Part shown: positions 35,928 through 43,605 of the stretch, one piece after another
Numbering within the stretch: the stretch's first letter is position 1
How the letters are laid out: every line of letters begins with the position of its first letter
Origin: Parvicella sp041583015
GTDB taxonomy: Bacteria; Bacteroidota; Bacteroidia; Flavobacteriales_D; Parvicellaceae
NCBI GenBank assembly: GCA_041583015.1
Contig: JBFHGR010000001.1
Location: 72,772-136,771 of the forward strand
Direction of reading: 5' to 3'
DNA: 64,000 nt
Position numbers and translations under genes: made by a program
Notes under the pieces: generated by a model
What the model was told of the DNA's origin: nothing
The model's database searches: none
What the model saw: the letters and a program-made list of their open reading frames with translations, nothing else

Positions 35928-36966
35928 GTTTTGCTAATACTTCTTTCAGGTAATTTCTCCACTCTTGATTTTGCATATTTACATCCAGTAAAACTTCTTC
36001 TGAACCAATGAGGAAAGTACTCCCTGAAATTGAATTAGTATTCTCTATCTTTCCTAACTCCGCCTTCGTCTTATTCTTCCCATTTATCGGTATAGATGCT
36101 ATTGGAGTAAATTTAAAAGTGTTTTCATTCTGAGAAAAATTACACCAATGTGATGTTGTGATACTCATTTCTCTATTATTTTCGATTGCGTTAAAGGTTA
36201 ACGTACTAGACGTAGCAATTCCTCCATAGGTTTCATACACCGGAATCTTATTTCGATTTCTTTCAAACTCTTTTAAGTCATTTCTCACTTTTATTACCTG
36301 CTTTTTATTTGCATCAATCTTAATTTTATAAAAAGCAAAAGAACTCGTTAGCATTAGCACATTACCTCCATCATTCATATAATCCAACAGTTTAACTGAC
36401 ATCTTCTCAGTATAAAACTTTGATTTACCATAGATTATAACGCAATTAGACTTCGTCCAAATGCTGTCATTTTCAAGATCAAAATCGGATATCACATTAT
36501 ACGACAGATTCATATCCTCCACCAAACTAAATAAGTTACGATCCAGTTCATCAACATAACTCGGAGTATTTAGAGAAAGGCTATCTTGCGGAAGTTCAAT
36601 CAATGAACCATTCCCTATATTGGTAAGCAATAAATTATTGACATATGGAAAAACAATGGTAAGAGGTTTGACTACATCACTTTTCACCACTAATGGAAAC
36701 TTATCATTAATAATATACAATCCTCCGGATAAATTCTCTACAACATCTTTTGAGAAACCCGAAAAGGCAATTTGATTACTCACATTCTTTATGGTAATAG
36801 GCGTTGGATTTTCCGATATTACTCTAATTTCATCATTACTATCGTAAGATATTTTATCTGTAAATAAATTTGCACTATTTTGAATATCTTTGTTCCATTG
36901 ATACAAAACAAGAGTTAAGAATAATACCCCAATACTTAGTTTAAATAATATATACTCTTTAAACAT
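35914..36966 (-). CDS. Membrane-anchored or exported protein of unknown function, antisense within the polysaccharide cluster
   Basis: I do not recognise this 350-residue protein. It has an N-terminal hydrophobic anchor or uncleaved signal (about 8-22, FKLSIGVLFLTLVLYQW). A beta-rich part (about 35-130) follows, with an Ig-like or macroglobulin-like feel: NDEIRVISENPTPITIKN. A Rossmann-like segment at about 155-215 contains NCVIIYGKSKFYTE and LLDYMNDGGNVLMLTSSF, reminiscent of ThuA or glutamine-amidotransferase-like folds that lack catalytic residues. The end is beta-rich again (TFLIGSEEVLLDVN). It is the only minus-strand gene in the cluster. Its start lies 8 nt from the start of the divergent ligase gene. 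A surface or polysaccharide-related role is guessed from position alone. Confidence 0.6.
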   Translation of the reverse strand: MFKEYILFKLSIGVLFLTLVLYQWNKDIQNSANLFTDKISYDSNDEIRVISENPTPITIKNVSNQIAFSGFSKDVVENLSGGLYIINDKFPLVVKSDVVKPLTIVFPYVNNLLLTNIGNGSLIELPQDSLSLNTPSYVDELDRNLFSLVEDMNLSYNVISDFDLENDSIWTKSNCVIIYGKSKFYTEKMSVKLLDYMNDGGNVLMLTSSFAFYKIKIDANKKQVIKVRNDLKEFERNRNKIPVYETYGGIATSSTLTFNAIENNREMSITTSHWCNFSQNENTFKFTPIASIPINGKNKTKAELGKIENTNSISGSTFLIGSEEVLLDVNMQNQEWRNYLKEVLAKLIEQ

Positions 36967-36974
36967 AATCCAAA

Positions 36975-38198
36975 TTGATAAACAAAGATAGTCTAAAATA
37001 TAAAGTCAATACCTTTCTGTATTTGCTGACTGCATTTTTACTACCATTATATAAAGAGATTATGCCATTTGTAATTGGCTTATTATTCCTATCAAGTTTG
37101 TGGAATAGTAAAAAAACTATTAAGCACGACTTAAACTTTTTATACCTTACTCTATACTACCTTGTACTTATTGGTGGTATATTTATTAGTAACGATAAAA
37201 CTATTGCATTATCTACATTAGAAAACAGCGCAACATTAGTGTTGTTTCCTATTATATTTATGGTTTCAAACATCAATTTTAAGGATATTTTTCATAAAAT
37301 TATGATCTATTTTATTGAAGGAGTCCTTCTGTCCTTTTTTATAGCCATCACCTTCTCATTTTACAAATGGTTCAATGGCTCAAGCACTAATCCATTTCTA
37401 TACACTGAAGTTTCTCCGTTTCACCACACTTCATATATGGCGCTGTACTGTACCGTGGCTATTGCTTACACTTATTTTGTAAGTCTTAATCCTCAGAAGT
37501 CCACTTATATTTCGAGTTTCGCTGCAAAAGCTATCATTACATTATTGTCTATATTCTCTTTATTATTAATGTCTAAAACAGGGATTATCGTAGTCTTCCT
37601 CACCCATTTAATAGGCTTATCTTACTGGATAATAAAGCATAATAAAATTAAGATAGGCTTAACATCTCTAGGAATTGTAATATTAACGATTGTTGTTGTA
37701 GGTAGTAATGTTCAGTCTGTAAAAACTAGATTTACGGAGATTTTTAAAGAGTTAGGAACAACTAATCATTCAGAGTCTTCCACTGGTGCCAGGCTAATTG
37801 GCTGGGAAGTAAGTTGGGAAGTTATTCAAGAACATCCATTTTTTGGAATTGGAACTGGTGACGTTAGTCAGAAAATGAGTGAAACGTACATTAGTAAGGG
37901 GCACAATAAGTTAGCCCTTAAATCTCTCAACTCTCATAATCAATTCTTAACCACAGGTTTGCAATCCGGACTAATTGGTTTCTGCAGTCTTATTTTCATA
38001 TTGGCATATCCACTAATTATTGCAATGAGAACAAAGACGTACTTTACAATATTTTTTATACCAATCATTTTGATTAATTTCATGACCGAATCAATGCTAC
38101 AAACGCAATCTGGAGTAGTGTTTATAGCATTTATGCTATCACTTTTTCTAGGAGTAATGAATTGTAAAACTCAAAACGAAGAACACGTAAAAAATTAA
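36975..38198 (+). CDS. O-antigen ligase/polymerase family membrane protein (Wzy_C/WaaL-like)
   Basis: The 407-residue inner-membrane protein has 10-12 hydrophobic segments and a periplasmic loop (about 255-320). That loop carries the hallmark of the family: GARLIGWEVSWEVIQEHPFF, GIGTGD, and a conserved SHNQFL near residue 318. Such proteins join or polymerise lipid-linked glycans on the periplasmic side. The start is TTG at 36975: an in-frame stop lies just upstream (36966-36968), and the next ATG (37062) would remove the first membrane helix. It is divergent from the unknown gene 35914-36966 with 8 nt between start codons. Confidence 0.8.
   Translation: MINKDSLKYKVNTFLYLLTAFLLPLYKEIMPFVIGLLFLSSLWNSKKTIKHDLNFLYLTLYYLVLIGGIFISNDKTIALSTLENSATLVLFPIIFMVSNINFKDIFHKIMIYFIEGVLLSFFIAITFSFYKWFNGSSTNPFLYTEVSPFHHTSYMALYCTVAIAYTYFVSLNPQKSTYISSFAAKAIITLLSIFSLLLMSKTGIIVVFLTHLIGLSYWIIKHNKIKIGLTSLGIVILTIVVVGSNVQSVKTRFTEIFKELGTTNHSESSTGARLIGWEVSWEVIQEHPFFGIGTGDVSQKMSETYISKGHNKLALKSLNSHNQFLTTGLQSGLIGFCSLIFILAYPLIIAMRTKTYFTIFFIPIILINFMTESMLQTQSGVVFIAFMLSLFLGVMNCKTQNEEHVKN
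36983..36990 (-). promoter_or_regulatory. -7 promoter box of the antisense gene, inside the ligase reading frame
   Basis: The minus strand reads TATCTTTG, matching TAnnTTTG, 16 nt before the ATG at 36966. A minus-strand TTG lies 16 nt further upstream (37007-37009). Both elements fall within the first codons of the divergent ligase gene. Confidence 0.5.
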
Positions 38199-38253
38199 TA
38201 TTAATTTCGTTCATTCATTTAGAATTTATTTTAATAAAATACATTAATCATTA

Positions 38254-39267
38254 ATGATCATAAGTGTCGTCATACCAGCAAGAAACGAAGAGCAATCTAT
38301 TCAAAATTGCATCGAACATATTTATGCTAATAAACTCCCCGAAAACGTTGAAATTGAAGTTTCTGTTGTAGATGGTTTGAGCACCGATGATACGGCAAAA
38401 ATAGTTTCTACATTACAAGATAAGTACAAGACGTTGCATTTAGTTGAAAATCCAGCTCAAACTACGCCAATTGCATTTAACCTAGGTATAAAAAACTCTA
38501 AAGGAGATTATGTAACAATAGTTGGTGCTAGGCAATACTTGTCTCCAACATATTTTCAACAAATATTAAAATCTTTTGAAATAGATGACAAAATAAAATG
38601 CGTAGGTGGCTCGATTCACAATATTTTCACGAATGAAGTAAGTAGGTATATTGCTATGGCAATGGACAGCCCATTTGGTGTGGGTGGTGGAAATTTCAGA
38701 GTAGCTAACGCATCCAGTTTTGTGGACACTGTTGGAACCCCGATGTATCACAAGAGTACTTTCGAGGAGTTTGGTTTATTTGACGAAAACTTGGTAAGAA
38801 ATCAAGATGATGAATATAATTTCAGACTAACTTCTGCAGGATACAAAATTTATCAAAATATTGATGCCACTACAGAATACAGGGTGAGAGCTAGTTTTAA
38901 AAATTTAAAAAAACAATACTATCAATATGGTTATTGGAAGGTATACGTCAATAAAAAAGTAAAAACCATTACTACAGTTAGGCAATTATTTCCTGCAATA
39001 CTTGTGTTATCTATAGTTTTAGGTGGTATTCTTTCGTTTGTTCACCCGATTTTATTACTGACTTGGATTTCTGGAATAAGCTGCTACATACTTTTATCGA
39101 TTTATTTTGCTTTAAAGAAAAGTAAACACCCCAGAGCAGCGCTTAATGTTATGCTAGCATTCTACATTTTACACTTCTCGTATGGACTTGGTTACCTTAA
39201 AGGGATTTTAGATTTTATTATTCTATCCAAAGGACCATCTTCCAAAAACACTACTTTGAGTCGTTAA
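38254..39267 (+). CDS. Glycosyltransferase family 2 with C-terminal membrane segments
   Basis: The 337-residue protein has a GT-A fold with ISVVIPARNEEQSIQNC at the start, VVDGLSTDDTAK near residue 38 and a QDDEYNFRL motif near residue 188 that supplies the catalytic acidic residue. Two to three hydrophobic segments at about 245-325 anchor it, as in GT2 enzymes that act on undecaprenyl-linked or other lipid-linked acceptors (succinoglycan ExoA-like). Its stop overlaps the ATG of the next flippase (TAATG). The possible promoter TAATTTCG at 38202-38209 is one base off the consensus. The sugar donor cannot be told. Confidence 0.85.
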   Translation: MIISVVIPARNEEQSIQNCIEHIYANKLPENVEIEVSVVDGLSTDDTAKIVSTLQDKYKTLHLVENPAQTTPIAFNLGIKNSKGDYVTIVGARQYLSPTYFQQILKSFEIDDKIKCVGGSIHNIFTNEVSRYIAMAMDSPFGVGGGNFRVANASSFVDTVGTPMYHKSTFEEFGLFDENLVRNQDDEYNFRLTSAGYKIYQNIDATTEYRVRASFKNLKKQYYQYGYWKVYVNKKVKTITTVRQLFPAILVLSIVLGGILSFVHPILLLTWISGISCYILLSIYFALKKSKHPRAALNVMLAFYILHFSYGLGYLKGILDFIILSKGPSSKNTTLSR

Positions 39268-40535
39268 TGCAAGGCATCAATTCAAATAAAAGTCTATTAA
39301 AGAATGTTGCTACTTTAATGTCAGGGACATTAATAGCTCAAATAGTATCTTTTGTTACTTTTACTTACCTGATACGGCATTATTACTCTCCTACCGAGTT
39401 GAGTGAGTTCATGTGGTTTTTTGAATTCATCACCATTTTCGCTACTATTGGCGCACTTAGAATGGAAGCAGGTGTAATTCTTGAGCAAGACGACAATTTG
39501 GCCGTACAATTAGTAAAACTTTGTTTAAAATCTATTCTTATATCTAGTATTTTAGGGCTTGTAATTGCTTTTATTGGGACATTTATAAATGATTCCTTTT
39601 ATACTGTATTAAGCAATCCTATTATACTAATTGCTGTACCAATTGCCATATTCTCTATCGGGACTGTGCAATTGATGACTGCATGGTTTACCAGAGAACA
39701 AAACTTCAAAACAATAGCGAGCAACAAAGTGGTCCAAAACTCTAGTAGTGCGGCAGGTCAACTAGTTTTTGCTGTAAGTAAGTTTACTAACATAGGATTG
39801 ATACTTGGTAAAATAACAGGAAGCTTAGTAGCCTCCATACTTTTGACAAAGAAATTTTATTCAACAAAACAAAGCGTCTCAACTCCAGTTTCAAATAAAG
39901 AATTGATAAAAAAAAATAAAGACTTTGTTCTTTTCTCTACACCTGGAACATTGATTGGGACATTTATAAACTTCCTTTTAATTCACCTTTTCCTAACCTA
40001 TTATGGAGATGATGTAGCAGGAGAAATTGGTACTGCTAAGTTCTACTTGGGATTAGGCTTCTCTATAATCTCTACTGCTTTTGCGCAAGTTTTCTACAGT
40101 AACATTGCCAAAATTCATGATAAAAGTGAATTGAAAAAATACTATACCTATTGGCTAAAAAGACTTTTAGTAATTGCCTTAATCGCACTAACTTTAATAC
40201 AACTTACTCCAAACTCTTTGGTAGTTTATATACTTGGAGACAAATGGATAAACCTGCTAGCCTCAGTAAGAATTATGGCTATCTGGATGTCTATCATGTT
40301 TATATCTTCTTCTTTGTCTTATATCTACATTAAAGTAAACCAGCAGAAAACGTTAATACTATTTGACCTATTGCACTTACTATTTATTTGGCTAAGTATA
40401 TTTATTTCATTTAAGATGTATAATGACCCTGAAACCTCATTGATTTGGTTTACAATTGCACAATCATTATTTTACATTGTAGCGATAATAGCGGCATATT
40501 ATTTTATTGATAAATATAAGTCTATTGAAAATTAA
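39267..40535 (+). CDS. Second polysaccharide flippase (Wzx-like, MOP superfamily)
   Basis: The 422-residue protein has about 12 hydrophobic segments and the N-terminal pattern of Wzx/RfbX exporters (VATLMSGTLIAQIVSFVTF, then YYSPTELSEFMWFF). It differs from the flippase at 32316 but has the same length and likely topology. The ATG overlaps the stop of the GT2 gene by 1 nt (TAATG), so the two are translationally coupled, and the GT2 product may supply this exporter. It is followed after 30 nt by the aminotransferase. Confidence 0.85.
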   Translation: MQGINSNKSLLKNVATLMSGTLIAQIVSFVTFTYLIRHYYSPTELSEFMWFFEFITIFATIGALRMEAGVILEQDDNLAVQLVKLCLKSILISSILGLVIAFIGTFINDSFYTVLSNPIILIAVPIAIFSIGTVQLMTAWFTREQNFKTIASNKVVQNSSSAAGQLVFAVSKFTNIGLILGKITGSLVASILLTKKFYSTKQSVSTPVSNKELIKKNKDFVLFSTPGTLIGTFINFLLIHLFLTYYGDDVAGEIGTAKFYLGLGFSIISTAFAQVFYSNIAKIHDKSELKKYYTYWLKRLLVIALIALTLIQLTPNSLVVYILGDKWINLLASVRIMAIWMSIMFISSSLSYIYIKVNQQKTLILFDLLHLLFIWLSIFISFKMYNDPETSLIWFTIAQSLFYIVAIIAAYYFIDKYKSIEN

Positions 40536-40565
40536 CTATCTTCACATTATATATACTTCACTTCT

Positions 40566-41777
40566 ATGATACCATTTTCTCCACCACGTATAGATCAAAA
40601 AACAATTGATTCTGTTACAGAAGCCTTACAATCCGGATGGATTTCAACAGGACCAAAAACAAAATTGTTTGAGGAAAAATTAGCAGAGTATTTAAATACA
40701 GACCATGTAGTTTGCTTAAATAGCGCTACTGCTGGAATGCAGTTGATATTAAACTTCCTTGGAATAAAAGAAGGAGATGAAGTGATTGTTCCTGCATACA
40801 CATATTGTGCTACCGCTAATGTAGTAATTCACAGAGGCGCTATACCAGTCATAGTAGACGTAAATAGTGAAGATTTTAATATAAATGTGAATGCTGTTAA
40901 AAATGCCATAACCGAAAATACAAAAGCAATAATCGCTGTGGACATTGCTGGTTTTCCGGCAGACTATGATGAATTGAAAAAAGTTGTAACCGACCCTGAA
41001 ATATTGAAATTATTCAAACCTGCCAACGAGGCTCAAGAAAAATTAGGTAGAATTATGTTAGTTTCGGATGCTGCGCACAGTATTGGTGCTAAGTACAAAG
41101 GTGAGTTCACAGGTCATCAGGCAGATATGTCATCCTACTCTTTTCATGCGGTTAAGAACTTAACTACAGCAGAAGGTGGCGCTGTATGTTTCAACGTAGC
41201 TGATAAATTTGACCATGCCACATTAAAGCAACAATTTAAAGTATCATCCTTGCATGGTCAAACAAAAGATGCATTTAGTAAAGTTCAAATTGGTGCTTGG
41301 AGATATGATGTCATAGAGGCGGGTTATAAATGCAACATGACAGATTTACAAGCCGCTATAGGACTAGTAGAATTAGACCGTTATACAGATACATTAGCAA
41401 GAAGAAAATCAATTTTTGATCAATATACAAAGGGATTTTCTTCTAAGGAGTGGGCCATTACACCTACCTACGAAACACCAAACAAGATTTCCTCTTATCA
41501 TTTGTATATGCTAAGAATAAAAGGAATTTCTGAAGATCAAAGAGATGAAATAATAAATGAAATTGGACAACATCAAGTTGCTGTCAATGTTCATTACATC
41601 CCAATTCCAATGCTTACTTTTTATAAAAGTAAAGGTTATAACATAGATGACTTCCCTATTACTTACCAAAATTTCGAATGTGAAATCACACTTCCGGTTT
41701 TCTATAATTTAACCGATGAACAAGTGGAAAGAGTAATAAAAACAGTGTCAAATGCAGTAAACAAAATTATCACTTGA
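40566..41777 (+). CDS. DegT/DnrJ/EryC1/StrS-family sugar aminotransferase
   Basis: The 403-residue PLP enzyme makes amino sugars from nucleotide keto-sugars in the cytoplasm. The PLP lysine is K197 in SFHAVKNLTTAEGG and the ring-nitrogen Asp is D168 in VSDAAHSIGA. The substrate-side motifs GWISTGPKT near residue 24 and VPAYTYCATAN at 75 are typical of the ArnB/PglE group. It points to a surface polysaccharide containing an amino-deoxy sugar. No matching dehydratase (NDP-hexose 4,6-dehydratase) is in this window. Its stop overlaps the TTG start of the next gene by 4 nt. Confidence 0.9.
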   Translation: MIPFSPPRIDQKTIDSVTEALQSGWISTGPKTKLFEEKLAEYLNTDHVVCLNSATAGMQLILNFLGIKEGDEVIVPAYTYCATANVVIHRGAIPVIVDVNSEDFNINVNAVKNAITENTKAIIAVDIAGFPADYDELKKVVTDPEILKLFKPANEAQEKLGRIMLVSDAAHSIGAKYKGEFTGHQADMSSYSFHAVKNLTTAEGGAVCFNVADKFDHATLKQQFKVSSLHGQTKDAFSKVQIGAWRYDVIEAGYKCNMTDLQAAIGLVELDRYTDTLARRKSIFDQYTKGFSSKEWAITPTYETPNKISSYHLYMLRIKGISEDQRDEIINEIGQHQVAVNVHYIPIPMLTFYKSKGYNIDDFPITYQNFECEITLPVFYNLTDEQVERVIKTVSNAVNKIIT

Positions 41778-42517
41778 AATTCCTAGCCTTCATACCACTT
41801 CTACTTATTTCAAATTTGATATTTGGACAATCGGATAGTACACAATACTATGATGATACAATAATTCCTCAGGAAGAATACCCCCATTATGTTGGCGTAA
41901 ATATAACACCCCTGATAACTAGCATCGTTGGCAATGACAGTAAAGACATCAAACTTTCTGCCTTCTACAAATACAACTTAGGCGAAAAAAATTTAAGAAC
42001 TAGTTTTAACTATCTTACACTATCCAACGAGGTTCCATTTGATTACTACAAAGTGGAAAACACAACAGACACAAGTTATAACGCTAGGTTTTTCTCCAAT
42101 AGATACAAATCCTTTGATGTTCGATTTGGTTTTGAAGAATTGAGAGGTTATAGATTTTCTCGACTCCACATTGGTGCGGATTTAATTTTGGGATATGCCG
42201 AATATAATCACAAATATTACAGTAGAAATTATCAAATTGATTCTTCTGGCACGTATAGTTTAAACTCAGATATTCCTGTGTTTGGAGAAGGAAGCACTTC
42301 TGGAAATTATTTTGATATTGGATTGGATATATCATTTGGTTTTGACTGGTTCATGAGTGAGCAATTTCTATTTACTTTTCAATTGACTCCTCAATTTAAT
42401 TATTTAATTCTCATTGATAGTCAAATCAATGATCCACTAAACCAATTATCAGAACCAGCAAATTTTCCTGAATTTAAGATTGGCTTATTTGATGTTTACT
42501 TAACCTATAAATTTTGA
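41774..42517 (+). CDS. Exported beta-rich protein of unknown function, probably outer membrane
   Basis: The 247-residue protein has a clean signal peptide starting directly at the TTG at 41774 (MKFLAFIPLLLISNLIFGQ), which supports TTG as the real start. The mature part has regularly spaced amphipathic strands with aromatic ends (RTSFNYLTLS, SFDVRFGFEE, FLFTFQLTPQFNYL, VYLTYKF at the very C-terminus). The terminal Phe is typical of an outer-membrane barrel of 8-10 strands. I cannot name the family. The TTGA overlap with the aminotransferase stop suggests translational coupling. Confidence 0.65.
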   Translation: MKFLAFIPLLLISNLIFGQSDSTQYYDDTIIPQEEYPHYVGVNITPLITSIVGNDSKDIKLSAFYKYNLGEKNLRTSFNYLTLSNEVPFDYYKVENTTDTSYNARFFSNRYKSFDVRFGFEELRGYRFSRLHIGADLILGYAEYNHKYYSRNYQIDSSGTYSLNSDIPVFGEGSTSGNYFDIGLDISFGFDWFMSEQFLFTFQLTPQFNYLILIDSQINDPLNQLSEPANFPEFKIGLFDVYLTYKF

Positions 42518-42525
42518 AGGTGTAA

Positions 42526-43605
42526 TTGAAGATTTTATTGATTCATATATTGACTGCTCTAATTTTTTTTGGTAGTTGTTCTCCTCCAAAAACTAAACAT
42601 GTCATTCAATCAGGTCAAAGCAAAGAAGATTCATTACAAAAAAAATTCAAACTTTTGTATTCCGACATTACTGTCGACTCTTCTATACAAAACGAGCACT
42701 TCAGAGGTTTACATATTAATGAAAACACAGCATACGTTTCTGGTTCATTAGGATCTATAGCTACATATGATTTTAAAAGTCATTCATTTTTTATTGACAG
42801 TGTTGGGCCTTATCATTTCCGGGATATTCATTTTATAAATGATGCAATACACATAATGAGCATCCAAAATCCAGCAGCATTATTTTCACAAGACCAAAAT
42901 ACCCTTGTCTTTATAACAAAAGCAGTTGACACTTTAGCATTTTTTGACGGGATTGACTTTTGGGACAATGGCGAAGGACTACTTTTTGGAGACCCAATCG
43001 ATTCATTTCCATATATAACAAAATTAACATCTGACAATCAGTTTTTAAGGATTCCATCCACAAAACTCCCTCAACTTATTCTCAATGAAGCAGGCTTTGC
43101 CGCGTCAGGAACAAGCATAGACTGTATAGGTAAGGGAGTTGCTTATATAGGTTGGGGAGGTGATGAAGTTAGGGTTTTTAAAACTTTGGACTATGGGCAG
43201 ACATGGGTAACACAATCTACACCAATGCCTAAACACCAAACTGGTACTGGTATCTATTCATTAGCTTTCAAAGATGAAATGAATGGTGTTGCCGTTGGTG
43301 GTAATTGGGAATTCCCTGAATGTGACAGTAGTAAGATTTACACAAATGACGGAGGCGAGACTTGGCAATTAGCAAAAGGCGTTCAAGGTTATAGAAGTTG
43401 TGTGACTCATGTTAAAGACAATATATATATTTCTACAGGCACCAAGGGAACAGACATATCCTATGATGATGGTAAAACTTGGGAATTATTAGATACCTTA
43501 GGTTTTAACGCTATTCAATTTAGTAATTGTTTAGAAGAACAGATTATAGGAATTGGAGTTGGAAATTATGGACTTATAAAAAAGATAGAGTTGAAGATAA
43601 AGTGA
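42526..43605 (+). CDS. BNR/Ycf48-like beta-propeller lipoprotein
   Basis: The 359-residue protein has a lipobox (LTALIFFGSCSPP, Cys at residue 18) and so should be a lipoprotein. It contains Asp-box-like repeats: FKTLDYGQTWVTQS near residue 220, IYTNDGGETWQLAKG near 280 and SYDDGKTWELLD near 320. Such repeats form beta-propellers of the sialidase/Ycf48/sortilin type and here probably serve binding or assembly, as no catalytic set is seen. The start is TTG at 42526, with no ATG nearby that keeps the signal peptide. Its stop overlaps the GTG start of comEC by 4 nt (GTGA). Confidence 0.75.
   Translation: MKILLIHILTALIFFGSCSPPKTKHVIQSGQSKEDSLQKKFKLLYSDITVDSSIQNEHFRGLHINENTAYVSGSLGSIATYDFKSHSFFIDSVGPYHFRDIHFINDAIHIMSIQNPAALFSQDQNTLVFITKAVDTLAFFDGIDFWDNGEGLLFGDPIDSFPYITKLTSDNQFLRIPSTKLPQLILNEAGFAASGTSIDCIGKGVAYIGWGGDEVRVFKTLDYGQTWVTQSTPMPKHQTGTGIYSLAFKDEMNGVAVGGNWEFPECDSSKIYTNDGGETWQLAKGVQGYRSCVTHVKDNIYISTGTKGTDISYDDGKTWELLDTLGFNAIQFSNCLEEQIIGIGVGNYGLIKKIELKIK

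Noticed and set aside
31317..41777. Considered the polysaccharide cluster as a horizontally acquired island.
   Set aside because: No integrase, transposase, direct repeats or tRNA edge is visible, and base composition looks like the neighbours by eye.
43527..43601. Upstream extension of comEC by 25 codons to an ATG within the BNR gene.
   Set aside because: It would overlap the previous gene by 79 nt with polar residues unlike ComEC; the GTGA overlap at 43602 is the better start.
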